A program made the position numbers and the translations under genes. This document shows positions 18,059 through 26,811 of a DNA stretch of 64,000 nucleotides, one piece after another (position 1 is the stretch's first letter; each line of letters opens with the position of its first letter). The notes beneath the pieces are model-generated. The model saw only the letters and a list, made by a program, of their open reading frames with translations, was not told the origin of the DNA and searched no databases. Source of the DNA: Terriglobus tenax (GTDB lineage: Bacteria > Acidobacteriota > Terriglobia > Terriglobales > Acidobacteriaceae); contig NZ_JAGSYA010000004.1 in the NCBI RefSeq assembly GCF_025685395.1, positions 1,426,001-1,490,000 of the forward strand, given 5' to 3'.

Positions 18059-19274
18059 CGTGACAGCGCCACCAGCCGCGAAATCTGCGAACTGGTGGCG
18101 TTCGCCACAGCGTGTGTGGCTGCGGCAAGCGATCTTTCAGGTACATCTGTGGCTTGGCATTCTTATTGCCCTGTATACCGTGATCATCGGTATCAGCGGC
18201 AGCATTCTCGTATTTCGCGATGAGATTGGCGATGCCATGTACGGCAACGCAACCCATGTAACGCCAGTCCAGAGAACCATCACGATTGATGCCGCGGTGA
18301 AGAAGATTACCGCGGATAGACCGCAATGGATTGCCGTGGGGCTGCGCGACATGCAAAGTACACACAAGGCGGCTTTACTGCTGATGCGGCCCGCGGGCGA
18401 TGTCAGAAATACACAACTCAACTATGTCTATTTCAATCAATGGACAGGCCAGGTTGTACATGAGCGCCTGCGGTATGGCAGCGTAATGGGCTGGTTTGAA
18501 AACCTGCACTATTACTTGTTAAGCGGCAGAACGGGGCTGCTGGTAAGCGGATGGATGGCCTGCGGACTCCTTCTGTTGTGCGTCAGCGGTGTCGTGCTCT
18601 GGTGGCCCGGATTTTCCCGCTGGGCGGCTGCGTTAGTGCTGCGGAAACGCGGAAGCTGGAAGCGCTTCAACTGGGACATGCATTCGGTTGTTGGGTTCTG
18701 GAGCGCACTGGCATTGAGCGCTGTTGCCTTTACAGGCATGTACTTCGCGTTCCCCATCCCCATTGCCGGAACTCTGGTCAAGATAACCGGCGGAAGTATT
18801 CCGAAGGCTCTGAAGTTTGTCGCAGTTCCCAAAGCATTGCCCGCCAGGCCGGACGCTCCTGTTATGACCATCGATGCGGCTCTTAGTCACCTGAATGAAG
18901 CGCTCAAACCCGCACCCGTCGCCGAGTATCTGCAGCTCCCGTTAGGACCGCAGGGCGTCTATGGAGGGCTCAGCTACTATCCTGGCTCACTCAAATATAC
19001 AGAGCTGCGCCGTGTTGCGGTGGACCCCCATACAGGCGCAGTCCTGAGCACAGCAGACACCCATGAGATGGAGTTCGGCATGCATGTGGTGCAGTACTTC
19101 CACACTGTCCACTTCGGCACGTTCGGTGGTGATGGATGGTTTGGCATTGCCGTACGTTGTGTGTGGGTATTGCTTGGATTGACACCGCCAATCCTGGCCG
19201 TTACAGGATTAGTCATGTACTGGAATCGAAAGCTACGCCCCCTGATCAGGAGAAACGCACTCAGACCGCGATGA
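18027..19274 (+). CDS. PepSY-associated transmembrane protein (siderophore-uptake associated)
   Basis: A 415-residue inner-membrane PepSY_TM protein (PiuB/FoxB-like). Such proteins accompany TonB siderophore receptors, and some are implicated in reductive iron release in the periplasm. Four hydrophobic segments are clear: FQVHLWLGILIALYTVIIGI, GLLVSGWMACGLLLLCVSGV, VVGFWSALALSAVAFTGMYF and VWVLLGLTPPILAVTGLVMY; His residues at TM ends (QVHLW, DMHSV) are typical. I start it at GTG 18027, 8 nt after GGAGG (18014-18018); the in-frame ATG 17976 has no such site. The gene therefore overlaps the receptor by 32 nt in another frame, implying coupled translation. Confidence 0.87.
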   Translation: MPLQASTSPSNVTAPPAAKSANWWRSPQRVWLRQAIFQVHLWLGILIALYTVIIGISGSILVFRDEIGDAMYGNATHVTPVQRTITIDAAVKKITADRPQWIAVGLRDMQSTHKAALLLMRPAGDVRNTQLNYVYFNQWTGQVVHERLRYGSVMGWFENLHYYLLSGRTGLLVSGWMACGLLLLCVSGVVLWWPGFSRWAAALVLRKRGSWKRFNWDMHSVVGFWSALALSAVAFTGMYFAFPIPIAGTLVKITGGSIPKALKFVAVPKALPARPDAPVMTIDAALSHLNEALKPAPVAEYLQLPLGPQGVYGGLSYYPGSLKYTELRRVAVDPHTGAVLSTADTHEMEFGMHVVQYFHTVHFGTFGGDGWFGIAVRCVWVLLGLTPPILAVTGLVMYWNRKLRPLIRRNALRPR

Positions 19275-19309
19275 GTGCGTGGGCAAGAACGGATCTTCAT
19301 GGAAGACGA

Positions 19310-19352
19310 GGCAGAGTCCGGTCATCCCCTCTGGATGATTAGGGACTCTGCC
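19310..19352. terminator. bidirectional terminator between PepSY and glycerophosphodiesterase genes
   Basis: Perfect 10-bp arms GGCAGAGTCC (19310-19319) and GGACTCTGCC (19343-19352) enclose a second inverted pair TCATCC/GGATGA. The hairpin is followed by TTT on the plus strand and preceded by few A residues, so it best serves the PepSY gene but could also end the convergent gene at 19367. Confidence 0.75.
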
Positions 19353-19366
19353 TTTGCCAGTGGGTC

Positions 19367-20200
19367 TCAGTGAGTTGCGAGTCCGCGTTCCCGCAGATAC
19401 GCCGCAAGGGCATCCAGGCGATTCGTCTGGATACCATTGGCTCCCTGGTCGATGGCTTTTTGCCACGACTCAGGCGTATCCACTTCATTCAGGCGATCGA
19501 CAAAAATCTGAACGTGGGCCTGCTTCGCGACATCAATCACCGGTCCTTTGAAATCGCGTTCGTCAAAGGCAATCACTTGCAACGGCATAGAGTGTATGAG
19601 GAAGGCACAGACATCGGCATTTGTCGCCTCCGGCATCACGCGCAACGTGGGAAGAATTTTGCGCACCTCATACAACAGGAAGGGATTGCCGAAGATCACA
19701 ACGTGATCCTGCATGTCGTGCCGGACGATCGTATCAATGAGTTGCTGCGGGTCGGCATCCTTCGTATCGACATAAACATTGATCCTGCCGCGAGCAAGCT
19801 CCAGAGCTTCATCCAGCGTTGGCACCTGCGTGCCAGCAAACGCCGCAGAAAACCTGGCTCCGGCGTCCAGAGAGCGAATCTCATCGAACGTGTGCTTCTT
19901 CAATTCTCCGCTCCCATCGGTAGTTCGGTTCAGCATGCTGTCGTGCATAAGAACCAATTTCCCATCGGAGGTCGTACGGACATCCAGTTCAATGTAATCC
20001 GCACCGGCGTCAATCGCAGCATGGAAGGCAGGAAGCGTATTTTCCGGATGCTGAAGATGCTCACCACGATGCGCGATGATGGCGACCTTGCCGGGCTGCG
20101 TGCTTAGCGCAGCAGGAGGAAGGTATGGGCCACGAAGAGACTGGGAAAAGAAACTGCCCCCAGAAAAGACGAGCAAAATCCCGATACATACTTTGAACAT
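19367..20200 (-). CDS. secreted glycerophosphodiester phosphodiesterase
   Basis: A 277-residue GDPD-family enzyme that hydrolyses glycerophosphodiesters to glycerol 3-phosphate and an alcohol. The family core is complete: AIIAHRGEHLQHPENTLPAFHAAIDAGAD carries the catalytic His, Arg and Glu; IELDVR supplies metal ligands; MHDSMLNRTTDGSG contains the second catalytic His. A Sec-type signal peptide (MFKVCIGILLVFSGGSFFSQS) places it in the periplasm. It sits alone between two strong terminators and is not obviously in an operon. Phospholipid head-group or teichoic-type substrate scavenging are possibilities; substrate not determined. Confidence 0.93.
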   Translation of the reverse strand: MFKVCIGILLVFSGGSFFSQSLRGPYLPPAALSTQPGKVAIIAHRGEHLQHPENTLPAFHAAIDAGADYIELDVRTTSDGKLVLMHDSMLNRTTDGSGELKKHTFDEIRSLDAGARFSAAFAGTQVPTLDEALELARGRINVYVDTKDADPQQLIDTIVRHDMQDHVVIFGNPFLLYEVRKILPTLRVMPEATNADVCAFLIHSMPLQVIAFDERDFKGPVIDVAKQAHVQIFVDRLNEVDTPESWQKAIDQGANGIQTNRLDALAAYLRERGLATH

Positions 20201-20226
20201 AATTTGAGGGTTCCATCAAATAATCG

Positions 20227-20261
20227 GAAGGCCCTTCCAGAAAGTTTCTGGAAGGGCCTTC
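20227..20261. terminator. terminator hairpin downstream of Oar-type receptor
   Basis: A 35-nt near-perfect palindrome: GAAGGCCCTTCCAGAAA (20227-20243) pairs fully with TTTCTGGAAGGGCCTTC (20245-20261). It lies 25 bp past the receptor stop at 20286 and 27 bp upstream of the glycerophosphodiesterase start, so it separates the two transcripts. The T-tract is weak on both strands. Confidence 0.65.
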
Positions 20262-20285
20262 GAGCCAGCAATTACGAACAGGTGA

Positions 20286-23200
20286 TTAGAAAACCAGCTT
20301 GCCAGAGAGTTGCAGGAATCGCGGCAGGTTCGACTGGTCCGTAGCAACAGCCACTTTTCCGAAATTTCCGTTGGTGGAATCAATAACAGGACCATTGAAC
20401 CATTGCGGCGTATTCGTCAGGTTGAGCGCATCGCAACGAAGTATGAGAGAGACCGATTCTTTGAGGACCGTCTCTTTCATAATGCTCACATCCCAATTGC
20501 GAATGGGAGGATTACGAAGCGAAGACATGCGGGTTGACCAGCTCTGGAAGGTGTCAGAAGGACGGGTCCTCCATGCTGCGGATTCGCCAGACTGGCAATT
20601 CTGCGTGGCGCCCGAGGTGAGCTGCGTGCAGGTGTTGAACCAGCGATTGAGTGTCGGGTTCGATAGCTTTGGATTGACACCCGTTGGGATGACTCCGGTA
20701 GGTGTTGTGAGGGGCATACCACTCTGAAGACGAGCGATTGCACTGAGACGCCATCCGCTGACCAGTGTGTTGACCGCACCGGGCAAAGAGCCGGCGAACT
20801 TACGTCCGTGTCCAAACGGAAGCTCGTAGACGCCGTTGATCTGGATGCTGTGTGCAACATCCCATGCGGCAACAACCTTTTCCGGAGAGCTGTCCTGTGC
20901 CTGACGGAATGCTGTCTGTCCGAGCGTCTTAGAGAAGGTGTACGAGAGGCTCGCACTGGCGCCGGCCGACATCTTCTTCTGAAACAGTGCCTGCATGCCG
21001 TTGTAGTTCGACGAACCGATGGAGTTGGTCTGCGAAGTAATTCCGAGATACTGCGGATAAGGACGCAGGAGTTGGCGGCGCTGAACCGTGCTGGAGTTCA
21101 ACGATGTTCCAGGAAGCTTGCCTGCAAAAGGGTTGGTGACGCTTGCTGACAAATAGCTCGTACCCTGCGCCAGGTTCGATGCAGAGATTTCGTTGATGGA
21201 CTGGCTGACGGCCAACGCCTTGGTGGTGCTGCCAACGTAGCCAACGGAGGCCAATACCTTTCCTGGAAGTTCGCGCTGCACTTCAAACGAATATTGCTGC
21301 GTCCACGGAAGTTTCCGGTTGGGATTGGCGAAACTCAACGACTGCCCGAGATTAGCCGACAGTCCGAGCGAGCTGCCGGAGTTCTGCTGTACTCCATCCG
21401 GAAAAGGATTGGTGAGCGTATTGTAGGGAGTTCCTGTAACAACAGAGGTGACCATCGCTGTCTGCTGGCTGAAACCGGGAGCGTTGCCGGGATCGTCAAA
21501 ACCCTGCGCATAGACAAGACCATAGCCGCCGCGGAGTACCGTCTTGTTATCCAGACGATAAGCCGCACCAACACGCGGCCCAAAGTTATTGAAGTCGTTG
21601 TTGTAGATGCCACGGGGCTGGCCATTCACGCCCGCGTAGAGCAAGCCACCGCGGAGATTCATACCCGATACCTGCAACGGGCTGGCTACCGAGGTATCAA
21701 AACCGCGAGCAACTGCGTTATGACGATCGGTCATTGGCGTCATCACATCCCAGCGCATACCAAGGTTCACAGTGAGCCGGTCTGAAAGACGAACATCATC
21801 CTGCACGAAGAGGGAATACAGCATCTGCTGACGGATCTCTGGCGTATTGACGTCAATGTAGCCAGACGCCGGGGTCCCCAGAAGGAACGAAGCAACCGAG
21901 TTGCCGGAGGTGGAGTTTGCGGCGTTGGCATCGCTGCCGGTGAAGATTGTGTTGAAGGTAAAGTTGCCGGAGCTGTAGCCCTGGCTAACGATGTAGACAC
22001 GGTTGAGATAGAACTCGCCACCCGTGCGAATGGTGTGACGTCCGAAAGAACGATACAACAGAGCGTTGAAGGCATTGCCCTGCGAAATGGGGCTCAGACC
22101 TTCGGGCTGCGCACCGATCTGGGCGTAATTTGCCAGGTTGAAAACAGGGATTTTGTTCACTGCCTGCGAGGCGAACTGACTGGAGAAACCGAGGTTCGTC
22201 AATCCATATCCGCTTCCCTGTGGGCCGCCATTGTGCAGCAGGAAGCGTTCGAAACCGATACGAGCATCGATCATGGTACGCGAGTTGAAGGCGTGCGTTG
22301 CCTGGATGGTGAAGTTGTGGTTTTCACGGTTGTATTGCGAGTTCTTGCTGGGATCAAAGGCATTAACCTCAGCGATCGTGGAGTACAGGAATCCGCGCGC
22401 TTCCGTAAGCTTGTTCCGCGAATAGCGAACAAACATGGACGTGGAGTTGTTGATGACATAGTCACCGCGCAGTACCCATGTCCCGAACAGATCAGAAAAT
22501 TTGCGTGAGTTAGGACCGTTCACCAGGTTATTCAAACCCGTCACAGAATCGCCAGCAGCATTGCCAAGCGGGATGGAATTCAGCGTCTTCACGGCAACCG
22601 GGTTCAGCATGCTGGCAGGGATGACGTTGTTTGCAAACGCATCGCGCACGTAGGCATTCTTCACAGAATCAAAGCGCGTGGAGAACGGGTTATAAATCGT
22701 GCGCAGCTTGCCGGCGCTGTAATACGTGCTGGAAAAATCACCGGTGCGCTGAGCAGCAGTAGCAACGGAAGTAGTGAAGGGATCGGGGATGTACTGCCGC
22801 AACTGCTCATAAGCGAAGAACGCGAAGAGCTTGTTCCTGCGAATAGGGCCGCCAATCGACCCGCCGAAGGTATTGATGTGCGACGAACTGCGCGGCGTGC
22901 CAGCGTAGTTCGCGTTATAGGTGTTTGCATTGAACATGGTGTTCTGCAGAAGCTCATAGGCAGATCCATGAAAACGATTCGTGCCGCCACGCGTGGAGAT
23001 GTTTACGATGCCGCCCGTCGTCCAGCCGTACTGGGCATCGTAGACAGAAGTATGCACACGGAACTCATCCGTTGCAGAGACCGGAGGAACATACGCGACA
23101 GAGCTGGACTGAGAGAGTGCCGACGTACCATCCACCAGCACTTCGTTCATGGAAGGTTGTCCACCATTGATCGACATACCGGAAGATCCGCCGACGTCAA

Positions 23201-23714
23201 ACGAACGAAGACGCTGCGCGCCCGATGTAACGGCCACACCAGGAGCAGACCATGCCTGCGCAAAGATGTTCTGTCCCTGGAGCGGTGTGTTCTGAACGCG
23301 CACATTGTCAACGGTCATGCCGCGCTCTGCGGATTCGGACTCCACCAGCTCCGGCTTCGCCGCCACAGTGATTGTGCTCGATACGGTCGCCAGCGGCAGC
23401 CGGATGTCGAGCCTGGAGTCGGAGGCGGTCGATATGACGAGCCCCGTCTGATGCACCACGGAGAAGCCTGCCTTCTCCACCGTAATCTCGTAGGTTCCGG
23501 GGTTAAGGAACGGGATATCGTAACGACCATCACTATGGCTTGTGCTTATCTGCCGCGTTCCGGTTTGAACATCCAGCAGGGTGATGCTTGCCCGGTCAAC
23601 GCCATTTCCACTGATATCTGTAATGCGGCCGGAGGCCGAGCCACGCGTGTCCTGTGCAATCAGCGCACAGTTAAGGAGCAAGAGACATACAAACAATCGA
23701 ATCCAATTTCGCAT
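20286..23714 (-). CDS. Oar-type TonB-dependent outer-membrane receptor
   Basis: A 1142-residue Oar-like receptor. The signal peptide (RNWIRLFVCLLLLNCALIAQ) is followed by a carboxypeptidase-regulatory-like domain (ASGRITDISGNGVDRASITLLD...YEITVEKAGF), a plug-like region (QNIFAQAWSAPGVAVTSGAQ) and a long barrel ending LQLSGKLVF with terminal Phe. Proteins of this type are thought to take up complex glycans or peptides in Acidobacteriota; the ligand is unknown. Upstream (23715-23912) is a 198-bp leader with a long-range inverted repeat. No dedicated enzyme gene shares its transcript: a terminator follows the stop, and the upstream metallophosphoesterase belongs to another unit. Confidence 0.9.
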   Translation of the reverse strand: MRNWIRLFVCLLLLNCALIAQDTRGSASGRITDISGNGVDRASITLLDVQTGTRQISTSHSDGRYDIPFLNPGTYEITVEKAGFSVVHQTGLVISTASDSRLDIRLPLATVSSTITVAAKPELVESESAERGMTVDNVRVQNTPLQGQNIFAQAWSAPGVAVTSGAQRLRSFDVGGSSGMSINGGQPSMNEVLVDGTSALSQSSSVAYVPPVSATDEFRVHTSVYDAQYGWTTGGIVNISTRGGTNRFHGSAYELLQNTMFNANTYNANYAGTPRSSSHINTFGGSIGGPIRRNKLFAFFAYEQLRQYIPDPFTTSVATAAQRTGDFSSTYYSAGKLRTIYNPFSTRFDSVKNAYVRDAFANNVIPASMLNPVAVKTLNSIPLGNAAGDSVTGLNNLVNGPNSRKFSDLFGTWVLRGDYVINNSTSMFVRYSRNKLTEARGFLYSTIAEVNAFDPSKNSQYNRENHNFTIQATHAFNSRTMIDARIGFERFLLHNGGPQGSGYGLTNLGFSSQFASQAVNKIPVFNLANYAQIGAQPEGLSPISQGNAFNALLYRSFGRHTIRTGGEFYLNRVYIVSQGYSSGNFTFNTIFTGSDANAANSTSGNSVASFLLGTPASGYIDVNTPEIRQQMLYSLFVQDDVRLSDRLTVNLGMRWDVMTPMTDRHNAVARGFDTSVASPLQVSGMNLRGGLLYAGVNGQPRGIYNNDFNNFGPRVGAAYRLDNKTVLRGGYGLVYAQGFDDPGNAPGFSQQTAMVTSVVTGTPYNTLTNPFPDGVQQNSGSSLGLSANLGQSLSFANPNRKLPWTQQYSFEVQRELPGKVLASVGYVGSTTKALAVSQSINEISASNLAQGTSYLSASVTNPFAGKLPGTSLNSSTVQRRQLLRPYPQYLGITSQTNSIGSSNYNGMQALFQKKMSAGASASLSYTFSKTLGQTAFRQAQDSSPEKVVAAWDVAHSIQINGVYELPFGHGRKFAGSLPGAVNTLVSGWRLSAIARLQSGMPLTTPTGVIPTGVNPKLSNPTLNRWFNTCTQLTSGATQNCQSGESAAWRTRPSDTFQSWSTRMSSLRNPPIRNWDVSIMKETVLKESVSLILRCDALNLTNTPQWFNGPVIDSTNGNFGKVAVATDQSNLPRFLQLSGKLVF

Positions 23715-23779
23715 TTCTTTGCATCTTTCTTTTGGTTTAGATTTCGTCGTTTCGCCCGGTACTGCACCAGGCTCATCAA

Positions 23780-23891
23780 GAGGAAGTGCTCGGTCACTTG
23801 CTCATGGAAGCACCCTCTAACTTCGCTTTGTCCATTCATTTGGGCGCATGGATTTCCGTTCGCTTCACGGAGCTTCCGTGAGCGCTTCCTC
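23780..23891 (-). repeat. long-range inverted repeat in the leader of the Oar-type receptor
   Basis: GAGGAAGTGCTC (23780-23791) can pair with GAGCGCTTCCTC (23880-23891), 11 Watson-Crick pairs plus one G-U. The 88-nt interior contains a smaller hairpin, CACGGAGCTTCCGTG. The structure sits between the metallophosphoesterase stop (23913) and the receptor start (23714), so it could be a terminator, an RNA leader, or both. Confidence 0.4.
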
Positions 23892-23912
23892 TGGCCGAAA
23901 GTTGTTTGCCGG

Positions 23913-25319
23913 TTAGTGGATCTCTGCGCTGTTCATCGGTTCGCCGTCCGTACCGATGAGTTGAATCTTCATACTCTTGCTGTCCGCCTCAATCACCGTG
24001 AAACCGTTCTTTTTGGCTTTGAAGATGCTGTGGGGATAGTTCGGATCGCGAAAGTCATACAAGGATGCACCGCCGCCACCACTCAGGAAAAAATGAACGC
24101 CTGCCTCTTGCCGCAGTTGCTGCATGTTGTGGTCGTGACCGCAAAGGTAAAGATCAACACGATTGCGAAGTACAGGAAGCAGACGATGGATCAGATTCTG
24201 CTCATCCCCCCGCGTGGCGGAGTAGATCTGGTAGTGGCCGTACACAACCTTCCATCGGGCGGTGCTCTTGGCAAGCTCCGCGTCAAGCCATGCAACCTGG
24301 CGCTGGAAGAGTTTCGTGTCGGAAAGTTCCTGGGTATCAATTGCGAAGAACTGCACCGGCCCGGCGGTGTAGGTGTAAAAGGTCGCGGGCATCGTCCACG
24401 TCTTGCTGCGATTGGAATACAGCACCTCGGCCGCCGGACCGTCGGCCTGCAGGTAATCGTGGTTGCCGAGCGAAGGATAGAAACGAATCTTCATTGGCCC
24501 GTAAGGCTGCTCCCAGAATGCATCCCACTTCTCATCCTGTGGGGAGCTGACACCGCGCGGATAGAAGTTGTCTCCGAGCGTGATACCGAAACTGAAAGGA
24601 TGCTTCTGATGGTAGGCACGCATGGTTGAAGCCAGATTCATCTGCGCGGCGTTACCCGTTCCAAAGTCCCCGATGGCAAGAACACGGATTGCCACATCCG
24701 CAGGAACCACCTGGAAGACCGGAGGTGGTGTGCGAAGGAACGTGGGCAGGTTTATCTGCTCATCCCAAGCCAGCCAATCGTCCGCTTCTTTTTGTAGCAA
24801 GCTTGCACCGGTCCGGTTTCCCTCCTGTTCCGCGCGTGCAATACCCGGCGCAATCAGTGCTGCGTTTCTTCCCCATTGCATGCGGCGAAGATCGCGCGCT
24901 GTCTCCAGCACAACATTGCTGTCTGTTTCTTTCTCCAAAAGGTTCTGCAGCTTCGTTTCAAGCTTGTGCCGCATTGCCGCATCTTTCGGATCACGAATCT
25001 GGCGACCCAGGCCGGTCAAGAGAATGTACTGGCGCTTTGCGGCAGAGCTTTCAACATCAAGTTGCCTCAAGAGGAAATCAACACCCTGCTCACTATTTCC
25101 AAGAGCACGAATGACCAGTTCGTCCGCGGCATCTGGATGGTGAGCATTTGTCTCGATTGCATCATTTTGATCATCACGCGCCACCGTAACGTGCATTTGC
25201 GAAGCAGCTTCACGATAAGCAGGACTTACATGCCTGACAAATTCAGGGAGCAACGGGTCCTGCGCCTGCAAGGCAGATGCAGTGAAGAGCAATGCGGCAA
25301 TCGACCATTTCAAATTCAA
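23913..25319 (-). CDS. secreted metallophosphoesterase (purple-acid-phosphatase-like)
   Basis: A 468-residue calcineurin-like metallophosphoesterase with a signal peptide (MNLKWSIAALLFTASALQAQ). The dinuclear-metal motifs appear in order: AIGDFGTGN, GITLGDNFYPRG, SLGNHDY, VVYGHYQIYS and YLCGHDHNMQ. The pattern GDFG-GDNFY-GNHD is closest to tartrate-resistant acid phosphatases, so phosphomonoester hydrolysis in the periplasm is likely. About 150 helical residues precede the catalytic domain; their role is unclear. The ATG overlaps the multicopper-oxidase stop by 4 nt (ATGA), so the two are translationally coupled and probably form one function with the sigma/anti-sigma genes upstream. Substrate unknown. 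Confidence 0.88.
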   Translation of the reverse strand: MNLKWSIAALLFTASALQAQDPLLPEFVRHVSPAYREAASQMHVTVARDDQNDAIETNAHHPDAADELVIRALGNSEQGVDFLLRQLDVESSAAKRQYILLTGLGRQIRDPKDAAMRHKLETKLQNLLEKETDSNVVLETARDLRRMQWGRNAALIAPGIARAEQEGNRTGASLLQKEADDWLAWDEQINLPTFLRTPPPVFQVVPADVAIRVLAIGDFGTGNAAQMNLASTMRAYHQKHPFSFGITLGDNFYPRGVSSPQDEKWDAFWEQPYGPMKIRFYPSLGNHDYLQADGPAAEVLYSNRSKTWTMPATFYTYTAGPVQFFAIDTQELSDTKLFQRQVAWLDAELAKSTARWKVVYGHYQIYSATRGDEQNLIHRLLPVLRNRVDLYLCGHDHNMQQLRQEAGVHFFLSGGGGASLYDFRDPNYPHSIFKAKKNGFTVIEADSKSMKIQLIGTDGEPMNSAEIH

Positions 25320-26740
25320 TTCTTTCTCCCATTGGTTGCTTGCAGAATCGTTGCCATGCCGCAGTCCATGTGCATCTGGTTATGGCAATGGAAGAACGAT
25401 GGCTCGGTATCGTACGGGGTATATTCAATTTCAACGCTCTGCAAGGCTGGAACAACAACCGTGTCCTTCCAAAGTCCGCTCACTCCGCGGCCACAGTATG
25501 TTTTCAACTCAAAGCGGTTGCGGTGAAGATGCATCGGATGATCTTCATCCGATGCATTGTGAAGAGCGATCCGATAGGGGCGATGAAGCTCAGGCATCGA
25601 CTCCTTAAGCATGGTCATCGCCCACTGTTCAAATCCGTGGCGATCCCTCGGCTTTCGCTCAAGCAGAAACTCGGCATCCGGCTGCTTTTGATCTGAGGAT
25701 TGATAACTGAAGCGCGTGTAATCGAGTGGGCCTGCATGACCTGCCGGGGCAGACCATACGGGATCGCGACGATGCCCTTGATAGGCGATCACAATTCCCA
25801 TCCCCTTTGCGCGTGCCTCATCATCTACCGAGCCCAGAATCCAGGTACCGGGGTGATTCATAACGACGATGGCACTGGCTCGCTCGCCCGGCCCAAGATA
25901 AAGCACTTCGATATCAGCGACTACCGGAACAACATCTCCATCAAGCGCATGGATATGGAATGAATGGCCTGGCAGATGCAGAACAAGTGGTTCTGTCGCG
26001 CTCGCATTCACAATATGAAAGAGGATGCGCTCTCCGGCAGCCACGCACACTGGAGTCTCCTCGTCGAGGGGCTTTCCTCCAAGCGTGGCGTGGCGGTAGC
26101 GAATCTCCCATCCGCTTTCATTGCCTTCCTCGTCGTCGGCATCGATACGAAGATGGTGTGTCTGCTCTACTGACTTCTCCACCCCCTCATCGTCGGAGTA
26201 ATAAGCGTCCCACTCGTGGCTTGCCAGAACTATCTCGCGGTCTCGGGCGATGTCACTCATGCCGCCATCTCCTACAAGCACTGGCGTGAACTGGCCGCTG
26301 TAAGGCCCCTGCTGCAGCGAGTGCATTGTCATCGCATGGGAGTGGACGTAGTACAGTCCGGGATTTTGCGGCGGCAACGTGTATTGCAGAGTTCCATGGC
26401 CTTCAACGGCCTCGCTCTGCTCTTCGCACGTTCCGTCGTAACGCGCCGGGACCTGAAAGCCATGCCAATGTACGTACTCGCTTTTTGATGTGCGGTTGTC
26501 GATTCTTACAGAGATAGCCGTGTTCGCGGGGAGTTTGAGTACCCCAGGCCTCACGCTATAGAAAGTGCTCTCCACAGAATGACGGCCGAGATCCATGGTG
26601 CCCCGTTCGATATGGAGATTGAGCGATGCGGTTCCACTTTCAGCTTGTGCGGGAATGGCGTGAACGCATGCAACTACGCCTATGCCCGCCATAAATTGAC
26701 GACGCGAGACGCTGCGATTTTTCCATGTCAGGCTGCTCAT
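25316..26740 (-). CDS. Tat-exported multicopper oxidase
   Basis: A 474-residue three-cupredoxin multicopper oxidase. All copper motifs are present: HWHG (H91, H93), HSH (H133, H135), HPMHLH in the last domain, and HCHNQMHMDCGM with type-1 ligands C452, H457 and M462. The N terminus is a twin-arginine signal (SRRQFMAG...IPAQA), as in CueO. Substrate could be Cu(I), Fe(II), Mn(II) or phenolics; there is no obvious Met-rich insert of the CueO type. The stop overlaps the next gene's start by ATGA. A 71-bp gap separates it from the anti-sigma gene upstream on the same strand, so control by that sigma factor is plausible. Confidence 0.92.
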   Translation of the reverse strand: MSSLTWKNRSVSRRQFMAGIGVVACVHAIPAQAESGTASLNLHIERGTMDLGRHSVESTFYSVRPGVLKLPANTAISVRIDNRTSKSEYVHWHGFQVPARYDGTCEEQSEAVEGHGTLQYTLPPQNPGLYYVHSHAMTMHSLQQGPYSGQFTPVLVGDGGMSDIARDREIVLASHEWDAYYSDDEGVEKSVEQTHHLRIDADDEEGNESGWEIRYRHATLGGKPLDEETPVCVAAGERILFHIVNASATEPLVLHLPGHSFHIHALDGDVVPVVADIEVLYLGPGERASAIVVMNHPGTWILGSVDDEARAKGMGIVIAYQGHRRDPVWSAPAGHAGPLDYTRFSYQSSDQKQPDAEFLLERKPRDRHGFEQWAMTMLKESMPELHRPYRIALHNASDEDHPMHLHRNRFELKTYCGRGVSGLWKDTVVVPALQSVEIEYTPYDTEPSFFHCHNQMHMDCGMATILQATNGRKN

Positions 26741-26811
26741 GCCAGGCGAAATCTCTCAAGCTGTGGGATTCACCAGCTAAGTGCCTGTTGTGAGCGAGAA
26801 AGTGCAGCCGT

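Noticed and set aside
20227-20261. Long palindrome considered as an IS or REP-type repeat
   Set aside because: No second copy was seen in the window and its position after the receptor stop fits a terminator.
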